Below the pieces are notes generated by a model. The model saw only the letters and a list, made by a program, of their open reading frames with translations. It did no database searches and was not told where the DNA came from. From positions 1-52,927 of the forward strand of contig DVNX01000114.1 of NCBI GenBank assembly GCA_018714045.1: a stretch of DNA of 52,927 nucleotides, read 5' to 3'. The position numbers and the translations under genes were made by a program. Positions 1 through 7,217 of the stretch are shown piece by piece; the stretch's first letter is position 1; each line of letters opens with the position of its first letter. The DNA comes from Candidatus Ornithoclostridium faecavium (GTDB lineage: Bacteria > Bacillota > Clostridia > Christensenellales > UBA3700).

Positions 1-93
1 ATACAAGGCAAATGCCGCAGGTAATATTAAACATATTATCAAGGCATTTAACGCAGTAGCTACGTAAATTTGCCGCTTTAAACCTTGTTCGTA
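1..93 (-). other. In-frame continuation of the zinc-ribbon ORF, runs off the contig
   Basis: Beyond the TAA that ends the zinc-ribbon gene at 94, the same minus-strand frame stays open to base 1. It encodes a short basic stretch and then a hydrophobic segment (ALNALIICLILPAAFALY) that looks like a transmembrane helix. No ATG or GTG start precedes the helix after the stop. Zinc-ribbon-plus-TM proteins are common, so this may be the second half of one protein interrupted by a premature stop. The right part of this stretch belongs to the 38-bp repeat also found at the contig end. Confidence 0.35.
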
Positions 94-111
94 TTATTCT
101 GGTCTGGTATA
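74..111. repeat. 38-bp inverted repeat, left copy
   Basis: Bases 74-111 are the exact reverse complement of the last 38 bases of the window (52890-52927). Identity stops at base 112, while the other copy is cut by the contig end. The copy covers the 3' end and stop codon of the zinc-ribbon gene. Such repeats commonly end an assembly, so the true repeat may be longer. Confidence 0.9.
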
Positions 112-228
112 GCTCTTTTTTGTTTTATTAAGTGAGTTATTCTTTATCGATATTTTGCAGAACGAACACATTATTTCGTCGTCTTTTATGTAATGATGAA
201 GACATTTCGGACATAATTTAAAAGCCAT
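94..228 (-). CDS. Small zinc-ribbon protein (44 aa), possibly truncated
   Basis: A 44-residue ORF starts at an ATG preceded by a GGGGG Shine-Dalgarno seven bases upstream. It has two CxxC knuckles (CPKC at residues 6-9 and CSFC at 21-24), the pattern of a zinc ribbon, followed by a Lys/Asn/Ser-rich tail. It lies 29 bases behind the winged-helix gene on the same strand, so the two may be co-transcribed. After the TAA at 94-96 the frame continues open into a probable membrane helix, so this may be the N-terminal half of an interrupted zinc-ribbon membrane protein. The function is unknown. Confidence 0.6.
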   Translation of the reverse strand: MAFKLCPKCLHHYIKDDEIMCSFCKISIKNNSLNKTKKSYTRPE

Positions 229-257
229 TTTTTTACCCCCGTAATATTTAATTTTTT

Positions 258-596
258 CTATCTGTATATTTTTATAAAAATTTCATTCAACTTTTTTATA
301 ATCTCGTCTTTCTCTTCTTCAGACTTATCTTGTGAAGCGCGAACACAACTGATAACAAAGTCTTTTTCTTCCAAACTCAGCTTTTTTCCGTTAAGATAAA
401 ACCCTTTTCCGGTTTTAACGATCGGATAGCCTGACTTTATTAAGAATTTAATATTCCGTCCCACTGTTTTTCTGTCGCAAGGCAACACGTCCGATATTAT
501 ACGGGCAATCTCCGTTTGTCTCAACGGATGATTTTTATCGCTTTCGTTTTCCAATATCTTCAGAATTAACAGAATCAGTTGTTTTTTATCCTTCAT
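258..596 (-). CDS. Winged-helix HTH protein (112 aa), WYL-regulator-like N-terminus
   Basis: The first ~75 residues form a helix-turn-helix: LLILKILENES, then RQTEIARIISDVLPCDRKTV, then GRNIKFLIKSGYPIV and a short wing (KTGKGFYLN). This matches the DNA-binding domain that heads WYL-type transcription regulators, but no WYL domain follows. The protein ends in a charged helix (residues 76-112). It is therefore either a stand-alone DNA-binding protein or a shortened regulator. Base composition is AT-rich like the rest of the island. No strong ribosome binding site is seen before the ATG at 596. The target is unknown. Confidence 0.65.
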   Translation of the reverse strand: MKDKKQLILLILKILENESDKNHPLRQTEIARIISDVLPCDRKTVGRNIKFLIKSGYPIVKTGKGFYLNGKKLSLEEKDFVISCVRASQDKSEEEKDEIIKKLNEIFIKIYR

Positions 597-776
597 AAAT
601 ATACCTATATTTATATTATTTCATATCAGTTGTACCAAAAACCGCCCTTTAATTAAATCATATATTTTTTTAAAATAATTTTTAATAAAAGAAGTAACTT
701 AACAAAACTTATATTATAATTTAAGGAAACGTTAGTTAACTTTACTCTTGGTTAAAGTTTTTCTTTACTATTTTAC

Positions 777-805
777 TTGCAAAATCAGTATTTTTATGAT
801 AATAT
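777..805 (+). promoter_or_regulatory. Promoter of tRNA-Ser
   Basis: TTGCAA (777-782), a 17-bp spacer and TAATAT (800-805) place a start near 812, about 20 bases before the tRNA. A short inverted repeat (AACTTTA at 738-744, TAAAGTT at 753-759) lies upstream; its role is unknown. Confidence 0.55.
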
Positions 806-832
806 TGCTTTTGCAATTAAATATTGTTGCGT

Positions 833-923
833 GCAGAGATGGCTGAGCTGGCCTAAGGCGCACGATTGGAAATCGTGTGTACGGTAAAACGTACCGAGGG
901 TTCGAATCCCTCTCTCTGCGCCA
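833..923 (+). tRNA. tRNA-Ser (anticodon GGA)
   Basis: The acceptor stem GCAGAGA (833-839) pairs with TCTCTGC near the 3' end. The anticodon stem CACGA/TCGTG encloses TTGGAAA, giving anticodon GGA, which reads UCC and UCU serine codons. A long variable arm (GTACGGT...ACGTAC) is typical of class II tRNA-Ser. The T arm contains GGGTTCGAATCCC, and the CCA end (921-923) is encoded. The AT-rich island starts immediately downstream. Confidence 0.96.
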
Positions 924-932
924 AGAGCAAAT

Positions 933-967
933 AATACGAACCCTGAAAATTCAAGGTTCGTATTTTT
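933..967 (+). terminator. Terminator of tRNA-Ser
   Basis: AATACGAACC (933-942) pairs with GGTTCGTATT (955-964). An inner TGAA/TTCA stem and a T run follow. The 5' arm shares ATAATACGAAC with the 38-bp repeat at the contig ends. Confidence 0.85.
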
Positions 968-1461
968 CTTAGCAAATGATTATTTCGGGATTTTCTTAAA
1001 TATCCTTTAAAATTTATTGTAAAAAATTTGAAGCCTTATGTATGATAAACACCTCTCGATAGATTATATAATGAGATATCATCGTTCAACAGACTCAACA
1101 ATATGTTCTTTCGACATAGAGGCATCGTACCGCATCTCGTTGTTTATTACAATCCAAAAGCAAATCTTTTAGTTCGCTTGGATGTGCTTTATTTACCGTA
1201 AACATTACGTTAAATATTTATGATATTGTTCTAACATCAAATGCATAATTATTAGACGTTGTACCGCATCATTTTTTAACGCCATAATCCATGAATAAAT
1301 GTTTCAGCTGTATTTATAAATTTTATAGCAATTAATAAATCATATACGGGTTTATTATACATATTAACATTACAAAAAAATAACCTGATCTGATTTTGAT
1401 TAGTCTTTTTGCAAATTGTGAGCTTTACTTATTAAACTCTTTATTGAATATTAGCCGTTCA
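968..1461. other. Non-coding AT-rich stretch
   Basis: No supportable gene is present. A few minus-strand stretches around 1080-1200 look protein-like in short, frame-shifted pieces but are riddled with stops, so this could be decayed coding sequence. GTACCGCATC occurs twice (near 1128 and 1262). Confidence 0.4.
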
Positions 1462-2559
1462 CTATAACTGAGATATCAATAATTTACTAATACACTCTCG
1501 AATTTTCTTTTCAATTATTCTTGCATTACTCAAATATTTTGCAAAGGATAGCACCTTATTTAACAAATCATTTTTCATAATAAAATCTTTTTCTTCCGTC
1601 GTAAACTCTAACATAATTTTATTATAACAACTTGATATTATTTGCTTTCGAGTCTCCAAAGTAAAGTCTTCGAATTTTATTATAGCATCAAATCTCGAAA
1701 ATATGGGCATTCCTAAGTTTTTTATTATATCATCTTCGTTCTTATAGTTTGAAGTACAAATAATAATTGATTTGTTTAATTCAACATTATAGTTCGTGTC
1801 AGAATAATATCCTTCGTCAAACATTTCATAAAATGCATTATGGAAAGCATTATATGCTTTATCAAATTCATCTAATAAGATAATATTGCTTTCTCTATCT
1901 AATAAATCCTTAGCAAAACACTTTTCACTATGAGTTCCACCATAAATGTAATTGAAAGATTGATTATTTTGCAGCATAGAGAATTGTTTTCTAAACAAAT
2001 TACAGCCTGTAAGCTTGCTTAAAAACTTTGCAGTCTCAGTTTTACCAATGCCACTATCCCCATAAAACAGTAACACCAAAGGTTTAATATTTGTATTCTT
2101 TAACATAGAATAAAGATTTGCAGCAATTTCATCACGTGCTTTATCTTGTCCAATTATATGTTGAGAATAAGTATCTCTAAACGTTTTTAGATTATCAACT
2201 GTAAACTGAGGATAATCAAATTTTTGAATTGTTACTATATCTGCAAATATTTTATTTAATTGTTTTTCAATACATGTTGGAGGATTATGAATATACAAAT
2301 TCTTTATTTTAAAATTAGATATGTAATTACAAAAATTTGTAATTACGTGTTCGTTAACACTTGCATACTCATCTGAACCAATAACAAATTCTTTAATTTC
2401 TCTTTTTATATGCTCTTTTTGATCTCCTGAAGACTTTAATGTAAATTCTCTCCTTTCAGCCTCATGCTCTGAAACAATCTCAGTTAAATTCTGATATTCG
2501 TATGGAATTAACTTGTCAAATTCGCTTTTTGGTCCGTAAAATATTATAATTTTATTCAT
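1462..2559 (-). CDS. AAA+ ATPase, Clp/torsin-like (365 aa)
   Basis: The C-terminal two thirds is a AAA+ module. It has Walker A GDSGIGKT (about residues 166-173), Walker B IILLDEFDK (about 228-236), a sensor-1-like IIICTSN, and an arginine-finger region (MPIFSRFDAI). The preceding HIIGQDKARDEI resembles the entry to ClpA/ClpB/ClpX motors. The first ~130 residues match no domain I recognise and may recruit a partner or substrate. The start codon overlaps the end of the upstream DUF6414-like gene by 8 bases, so the two are translationally coupled. AT content matches the neighbouring restriction-modification genes. A role as motor of a two-gene defence module is inference. Confidence 0.8.
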   Translation of the reverse strand: MNKIIIFYGPKSEFDKLIPYEYQNLTEIVSEHEAERREFTLKSSGDQKEHIKREIKEFVIGSDEYASVNEHVITNFCNYISNFKIKNLYIHNPPTCIEKQLNKIFADIVTIQKFDYPQFTVDNLKTFRDTYSQHIIGQDKARDEIAANLYSMLKNTNIKPLVLLFYGDSGIGKTETAKFLSKLTGCNLFRKQFSMLQNNQSFNYIYGGTHSEKCFAKDLLDRESNIILLDEFDKAYNAFHNAFYEMFDEGYYSDTNYNVELNKSIIICTSNYKNEDDIIKNLGMPIFSRFDAIIKFEDFTLETRKQIISSCYNKIMLEFTTEEKDFIMKNDLLNKVLSFAKYLSNARIIEKKIRECISKLLISQL

Positions 2560-3292
2560 TATAAACTCCCGCTAAAATTACATCGTAAAGTTTTACGTTT
2601 TTTTCAATATGCTCTTTTTGTTCAAGTATTTCCGTTGATGAAATTGTATTTTTCGAAGTATTAAAAGATAATTCATTATTTATTTCTAATTTACTTAATT
2701 CACATTCTCCAACTTCAATTGCATAATAGGTTAACTTCATTTTCATTAAATCAGATAGGCAGTAATTATTTCTAAAGCTCTTTATATTAAAACGAAAAAT
2801 AGAGATTTCCCCATCTTTTTCAAAAAGCAATTCATAATAGCCTTTTGCAACCTCCAAAACACTATTAAAGGAGTTAATGTTAAGTCCGTTTATTAAGTCG
2901 TTTTTTAGCAACATTAAATATGGTGTAAAACATTTCAAATAAGATATTGAATTTTCATAAGGATACACATAAACATCTTTAAATTCTAAAATAGGCCTTT
3001 TGTCTTTTTGTTTTAAAAAATCTGTTAAAATTGTGTTAGATATTGTAGAATTTAAAATTGTATCGCTTAAGGTTTTTGCTCCTAATCCTGCATTTACCGA
3101 TGCATTTGCCCTGAAAAAACTAAGAATTTTTGCACCAATGCTCAATTCTGACTCAAATTTTGTTTCGGCAGAACCCTCAACACCTGAAAATTTTTCCAAT
3201 GATGTAATTAAACGACCTTCATTTAATAAATCAAGAAAATCAAGTGCCGAGCTCTCATCAAAATAAATCACCTTACTAATATTGCTTGCCAT
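2552..3292 (-). CDS. DUF6414-like protein (246 aa), partner of the AAA+ ATPase
   Basis: The N-terminus (SKVIYFDESSALDFLDLLNE, residues 5-24) and the following GSAETKFESELSIGAK segment match what I remember of the DUF6414 family, found in small bacterial operons of unknown function. There is no signal peptide or clear membrane helix. The remainder looks like an alpha/beta domain (ILEFKDVYVYPY, ELLFEKDGEISIFRF). It is the first gene of a two-gene operon with the AAA+ ATPase, read divergently from the methyltransferase operon. GAGGGA before the ATG is a good ribosome binding site. The family assignment is from memory. Confidence 0.65.
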   Translation of the reverse strand: MASNISKVIYFDESSALDFLDLLNEGRLITSLEKFSGVEGSAETKFESELSIGAKILSFFRANASVNAGLGAKTLSDTILNSTISNTILTDFLKQKDKRPILEFKDVYVYPYENSISYLKCFTPYLMLLKNDLINGLNINSFNSVLEVAKGYYELLFEKDGEISIFRFNIKSFRNNYCLSDLMKMKLTYYAIEVGECELSKLEINNELSFNTSKNTISSTEILEQKEHIEKNVKLYDVILAGVYNE

Positions 3293-3323
3293 ATAAATCC
3301 CTCGTCTCGCCTATTTTACGATT

Positions 3324-3341
3324 GTGTAAACTAGTGTAAAT
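3324..3341. promoter_or_regulatory. Candidate operator, two GTGTAAA direct repeats
   Basis: GTGTAAA occurs at 3324-3330 and 3334-3340, 10 bp apart (one helical turn). A third, inverted copy (GTGTTTACA) overlaps the -35 box of the methyltransferase promoter near 3386-3394. Such spacing suits a small HTH repressor, and the HTH gene starts 100 bp away. Binding is inferred. Confidence 0.4.
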
Positions 3342-3370
3342 ATTATACCATAAATAATAAATAAACACAA
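3342..3370 (-). promoter_or_regulatory. Promoter of the DUF6414/AAA+ operon
   Basis: On the minus strand, TTGTGT (3370-3365), a 17-bp spacer and a perfect TATAAT (3347-3342). The GTGTAAA repeats lie just downstream of the start site. Confidence 0.65.
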
Positions 3371-3388
3371 GTTTATATGTTATAAGTG

Positions 3389-3417
3389 TTTACATTTTTT
3401 ATAAAAAATGTTATAAT
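3389..3417 (+). promoter_or_regulatory. Promoter of the HTH/methyltransferase operon
   Basis: TTTACA (3389-3394), a 17-bp spacer and TATAAT (3412-3417). A good AAGGAG ribosome binding site precedes the HTH gene at 3445. Confidence 0.75.
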
Positions 3418-3444
3418 AGTTCCAATATTAAGGAGTATGCTATT

Positions 3445-3645
3445 ATGAGCTTTGCAGAAAAAGTAAAATTTGTTCGTACTGAACTAAAATTATCACAAGA
3501 AGATTTAGCAAGAGAACTAGGAGTTAGTTTTGCTACTATCAACAGATGGGAAAACGGCAGTTATAATCCAAGCCGTTTAGCAAAGAAGGCGTTTGAAGAT
3601 TTTTGTGAAAAACGAACAATAAACATTTCAGAGGAGAATAACTAA
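3445..3645 (+). CDS. Small XRE-family HTH regulator (66 aa)
   Basis: Almost the whole protein is one XRE/Cro-like helix-turn-helix (KLSQEDLARELGVSFATINR, then WENGSYNPS). Its stop and the methyltransferase start overlap as TAATG, so the two are co-translated. Small HTH proteins fused or coupled to methyltransferase genes often set methyltransferase levels in restriction-modification systems. Repeated GTGTAAA sites around its own promoter make autoregulation plausible. A direct role in recognising the target site cannot be excluded. Confidence 0.8.
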   Translation: MSFAEKVKFVRTELKLSQEDLARELGVSFATINRWENGSYNPSRLAKKAFEDFCEKRTINISEENN

Positions 3646-4685
3646 TGAATTATATTGGATCCAAATATTCCTTGATTGATTTCTTGGAAACATCCATAGA
3701 TAAAACACTAAAGTTGCACAATGAAACAAAGAAACCATCCGAAATGGTATTTGCCGATTTGTTTGCGGGCACGGGTGTTGTTAGTGGTTCTTTTAAGCAG
3801 CAGGGGTATTCTATTATCGCCAATGATATTCAATATTACAGTTATGTAATTACCAAGCACATTATCGAAAATAACGGAAACCTTGATAAAGAGCGCTGTA
3901 ATCACCTTATCGAAGAACTTAATAATTTAGATGGCATTGAAGGCTTTATATACCAAAATTACTCGTTTGGCGGGACTGAAGGTCAAGAGTTTCGTCGTAT
4001 GTACTTTTCAGATTTCAATGCAAAAAAATGCGATGCCATTAGAATAGCAATTGAATCTTGGTTAAAGCAAGGTAAAATAAATGAACACGAATACTTCTTC
4101 CTACTCGGTTCGTTGCTTAATAGTATTGATAAATACGCCAATACGGCCTCTGTGTACGGCGCGTACTTAAAAACGCTAAAAAAGTCTGCATTGAAAGAAA
4201 TGGAACTAGTTGCTCTGCCGATAATGAAAGGAACCGTTGAATGTAAGGTATACAATGAAGATATAAGCGAATTGATAAATAACGTTTCGGGCGATATTTT
4301 GTATCTCGACCCGCCATATAATGCGCGTCAATATTGCACAAATTATCATTTGCTTGAAACAATAGCAAAATATGACAACCCTAAAATAAAAGGTAAAACG
4401 GGCTTGCGCGACTATACTGAACAAAAAAGTGTTTTCTGCAACAAGAGTAAAGTCGCAGACGCATTTAGTAATTTAATTAAAAATGCTAAGTTCAAATATA
4501 TCTTTTTAAGCTATAATAACGAGGGATTGATGTCATTTGAAACGATTGAAAAAATCATGAGAAAATACGGTAAGTACAAAGTTTATATGCAACAATATCG
4601 TCGTTTCAAAGCGGATAATGCAAGAGACGCTAAATCCGATTCAACGATTGAATATCTACATTGCCTTGTAAAGGAAGACATCTAA
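3645..4685 (+). CDS. D12-class DNA adenine N6-methyltransferase (346 aa)
   Basis: The protein begins with NYIGSKYSL (residues 2-10), the N-terminal SAM-binding motif of the Dam/D12 class. Motif I follows (FADLFAGTGVVSGSF, 36-50), and the catalytic DPPY sits in ILYLDPPYNARQY near residue 222. The order X-I-IV is that of alpha-class N6-adenine methyltransferases. The long segment between I and IV would hold target recognition. It is coupled by TAATG overlaps to the HTH gene before it and the second methyltransferase after it. Two methyltransferases in one system usually mean an asymmetric recognition site, one enzyme per strand. The specificity cannot be read from sequence. Confidence 0.9.
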   Translation: MNYIGSKYSLIDFLETSIDKTLKLHNETKKPSEMVFADLFAGTGVVSGSFKQQGYSIIANDIQYYSYVITKHIIENNGNLDKERCNHLIEELNNLDGIEGFIYQNYSFGGTEGQEFRRMYFSDFNAKKCDAIRIAIESWLKQGKINEHEYFFLLGSLLNSIDKYANTASVYGAYLKTLKKSALKEMELVALPIMKGTVECKVYNEDISELINNVSGDILYLDPPYNARQYCTNYHLLETIAKYDNPKIKGKTGLRDYTEQKSVFCNKSKVADAFSNLIKNAKFKYIFLSYNNEGLMSFETIEKIMRKYGKYKVYMQQYRRFKADNARDAKSDSTIEYLHCLVKEDI

Positions 4686-5473
4686 TGGGCAAGATTAACG
4701 ATTTAGACATGTCCAAATGGAAAGAGTTGACCGATGTTTGGACGGATAGCCTTTGGATTATTCCTAGCCGGGATAATAGTGGCGTACACAGCGGACATTA
4801 TCATGGGAACTTTGTTCCGCAAATACCACATCAACTATTAACAAGATATACAAAAGCGGGCGATTATGTACTTGACCCATTTTCAGGCAGTGGTACTACG
4901 CTTATCGAAGCTCAAAGAATGGGAAGAAATTCTATTGGTATAGAATTACAACCTAGCGTAGCTGCTGAAGCAATAGCAAGAATACACTCAGAACAAAAGA
5001 CCGGAATAATCGCCGATACATTTGTGGATGATAGTCGAACATTCGACACTAAAAGAATCCTTGATACGTACAAAATAGAAAATGTCCAATTTATTATCTA
5101 TCATCCGCCATATTGGGATATAATCAAATTTAGTGATGATAAAAATGATTTATCTAATTCAGAAAGTTTAGATAAGTTTTTGGGAAATTTTCGTCAAGTG
5201 GTCAAAAACACATCTACCATACTTGAGAAAGGGAGATACTGCGCTGTTGTAATCGGTGATAAATACGCAAATAGTCAGCTTGTTCCGCTTGGATTTTATT
5301 GTATGCAAGCAATGCAACAAGAAGGACTAACATTAAAAGCGACAATAGTGAAGAATTTTGAAGAAACAAAAGGAAAAGCCAATCAGAAAGCTCTTTGGCA
5401 ACAACGTGCTTTAAAGAATGGTCTGTATCTGTTTAAGCACGAGTATATTTTCGTATTCAAAAAGGAGAAGTAA
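4685..5473 (+). CDS. Second DNA methyltransferase, N4/N6 type (262 aa)
   Basis: DPFSGSGTT (about residues 63-71) followed by the acidic GIEL is a SAM-binding motif I. HPPYWDI (about 139-145) is the catalytic (D/N/S)PPY motif with His in first position, seen in some N4-cytosine and N6-adenine enzymes. The order X-I-IV is kept. I place the start at the ATG of the TAATG overlap with the previous gene, behind AAGGAAG, rather than an upstream start inside the previous gene. The gene ends inside the loop of a terminator hairpin shared with the convergent endonuclease operon. Confidence 0.85.
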   Translation: MGKINDLDMSKWKELTDVWTDSLWIIPSRDNSGVHSGHYHGNFVPQIPHQLLTRYTKAGDYVLDPFSGSGTTLIEAQRMGRNSIGIELQPSVAAEAIARIHSEQKTGIIADTFVDDSRTFDTKRILDTYKIENVQFIIYHPPYWDIIKFSDDKNDLSNSESLDKFLGNFRQVVKNTSTILEKGRYCAVVIGDKYANSQLVPLGFYCMQAMQQEGLTLKATIVKNFEETKGKANQKALWQQRALKNGLYLFKHEYIFVFKKEK

Positions 5474-5488
5474 GCACTTCTCCTTTTT
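5459..5488. terminator. Bidirectional terminator between methyltransferase and endonuclease genes
   Basis: AAAAAGGAGAAG (5459-5470) and CTTCTCCTTTTT (5477-5488) form a perfect 12-bp stem with a 6-base loop that contains the methyltransferase stop codon. A and T runs on both sides allow termination in both directions. Confidence 0.9.
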
Positions 5489-5490
5489 GG

Positions 5491-6339
5491 TTATTTATGT
5501 ACTAAAACAATATAGCAATAAGTTTTGTATGTGATAATTCTACCGTCAGAATGCCTATAGTCAAATTCTAAATTTATAGGATTGTTAAAATTAACTTCTA
5601 CAAGCGAGTTTTCTATATCTTCAATCTCTAAATCAGAATCCAAATAGACAATTAAAAGGCGAGGCTCAAATCCAAATCTTTCTTCATCTTGGTATTTATA
5701 TAGACATTTTGCTACTAAATCCGGTCTCTGAATGGCTATTTCTCTATAATCTTCCCCATACTCATCAATAAAATTCTTTCCAACGCTTCTGCTAACTTTT
5801 TGATCAAAAGGTTCTCCATTAATATAAAAATCAACCCCGCGTTTATTAGTAAAAGTAGGAATTATATTATCGTTATTTTTAAAAATCAAATATTCAATAT
5901 AATCATTTCTTTGTGCATTTATATCTTTGATTCTACGGTATTTAATGGCATCGATAGCTACAGCCTCATCTTTTTCTTTTTCAGTTAACGGCCTTCTATT
6001 TATAGAGTGAACATATTGGTCAAACATCTTTGGTTTAAATGGCCAATCAAATTTGCCCAACCTCATTTCATCCCATTCATCCATCAATGCCGTTATTTTA
6101 CTACCACTGTTCCTATTATTCTCATATTTTTCTGATGCTAAAAATAAATCTCTTATAATTTGTTTGGATTTATGGTATTCCCAAGTACCCACAATAACAT
6201 TATCTAAGTCATCGGTATGCAAATTTTTCACATCTATTGTGATAGAATTAGATAATATCTCAAGATAATTACGTTTTATTCGGTTATTAGAAAAAATTTT
6301 TTTTATTTCTTCAATAGTAATACCTTTTATTAAAGACAT
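5491..6339 (-). CDS. PD-(D/E)XK-like restriction endonuclease (282 aa)
   Basis: Residues ~166-182 read KRGVDFYINGEPFDQKVS. The Asp followed after a beta strand and turn by DQK fits the D...(D/E)xK core of PD-(D/E)XK nucleases, and NDYIEYLIF upstream could supply the helix-borne acidic residue. The first 130 residues are helical and charged. It lies two bases behind the HNH gene on the same strand and faces the methyltransferases, the normal place for a restriction enzyme. No named family is recognised; the catalytic reading is from the motif and context. It might instead be an accessory subunit of the HNH enzyme. Confidence 0.65.
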   Translation of the reverse strand: MSLIKGITIEEIKKIFSNNRIKRNYLEILSNSITIDVKNLHTDDLDNVIVGTWEYHKSKQIIRDLFLASEKYENNRNSGSKITALMDEWDEMRLGKFDWPFKPKMFDQYVHSINRRPLTEKEKDEAVAIDAIKYRRIKDINAQRNDYIEYLIFKNNDNIIPTFTNKRGVDFYINGEPFDQKVSRSVGKNFIDEYGEDYREIAIQRPDLVAKCLYKYQDEERFGFEPRLLIVYLDSDLEIEDIENSLVEVNFNNPINLEFDYRHSDGRIITYKTYCYIVLVHK

Positions 6340-6341
6340 AT

Positions 6342-6941
6342 TTATTTTTTCTCCTGTAAATGATTCTTAAATTCTATTGGGTCATACCAATAACAACCTT
6401 CACAAGCATTTTCTTCGTTATGGTGAGTTGCAGCGCCCTTGTAGTAAGACATCGGGTAGCCCAATTTCTTGGCATCATAACGAATTCCGGTTCTCATACA
6501 TTCCTTGCAATACTGACGTTTGGCATCATTTGCAGCTTTGCTTAAAGGTTGAAAATCTTCCAAGCGTTGATCTTCATTGCGCATCACTCGGGCCTCATTT
6601 TTCATGCCGTTTTTATGGTCAACCTCAGGATTTGACGTTCCTAATACCACACAACGGCGTGCTTTAATTGCCCTTTTAATATCTGCGCGGATATGTTGAG
6701 AATAGTCTCCGTCATTAAATCCATTGAGACGAATTCTATCTATGCCGTTCCCCGGGGTGATACTTTTATCAAATTCAATAATGTATTTCTTGGCGAGCGT
6801 GGATTCTTTTCTTGCCCAAGATGCACCGTTACCAAATTTTAAGTCGGCATATTGCCCCACAAATTCGCTTGCAGATACCCAACGACTCATTCCGTTAGCG
6901 TCCGGCTGTGCAAGTTGTATAAACAATTCCGTTTTCGTCAT
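6342..6941 (-). CDS. HNH-family endonuclease of the restriction system (199 aa)
   Basis: EVDHKNG (about residues 105-111) is the His-containing HNH beta turn. NDAKRQYCKEC (about 139-149) and CEGCYWYDP (about 181-189) supply paired cysteines for a structural zinc and the helix of the beta-beta-alpha-metal fold. The ~100-residue N-terminal part would hold recognition and dimerisation. It sits between the controller gene (16-base gap) and the PD-(D/E)XK-like gene (2-base gap). Two endonuclease genes beside two methyltransferase genes suggest either a heterodimeric cutter of an asymmetric site or two merged systems. Confidence 0.75.
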   Translation of the reverse strand: MTKTELFIQLAQPDANGMSRWVSASEFVGQYADLKFGNGASWARKESTLAKKYIIEFDKSITPGNGIDRIRLNGFNDGDYSQHIRADIKRAIKARRCVVLGTSNPEVDHKNGMKNEARVMRNEDQRLEDFQPLSKAANDAKRQYCKECMRTGIRYDAKKLGYPMSYYKGAATHHNEENACEGCYWYDPIEFKNHLQEKK

Positions 6942-6957
6942 AAGTATTTCTCCTTGA

Positions 6958-7164
6958 TTAAAATGTGAAAAATTCGGAGAGGCTCACTTTCAATGCTTTT
7001 GCTAATTTTTCAATATTTACAATCGAAATATTTCGCCTGCCGCATTCAACGCTTGTAATATAAGTCCTGTCCAAACCTGCCAAATCGGCAAGTTCTTCTT
7101 GACTAATTCCCATATTATTCCTTAATTCTTTAACCCTTTTCCCGACTAAACTTTTGATATCCAT
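6958..7164 (-). CDS. C-protein-like XRE transcription regulator (68 aa)
   Basis: The start is the ATG at 7164, five bases after a perfect GAGGAGG. That gives 68 aa, close to the usual size of restriction-modification controller proteins; an upstream in-frame start would add 17 residues that overlap the promoter. The HTH reads MGISQEELADLAGLDRTYIT, followed by VECGRRNISIVNIEKLAKAL and the typical ending SEFFTF. It is the first gene of the endonuclease operon, as expected for a controller that delays nuclease expression until methylation is complete. Confidence 0.85.
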   Translation of the reverse strand: MDIKSLVGKRVKELRNNMGISQEELADLAGLDRTYITSVECGRRNISIVNIEKLAKALKVSLSEFFTF

Positions 7165-7188
7165 TATATCCTCCTCAAGCATATAGAT

Positions 7189-7217
7189 ATTATAATGAAA
7201 AGTGACTTTTTTCACAA
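7189..7217 (-). promoter_or_regulatory. Promoter and possible C-box of the endonuclease operon
   Basis: Minus strand TTGTGA (7217-7212), a 17-bp spacer and TATAAT (7194-7189). The spacer contains a GTGA-N6-TCAC inverted repeat overlapping the -35 box, a plausible controller binding site. Confidence 0.65.
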
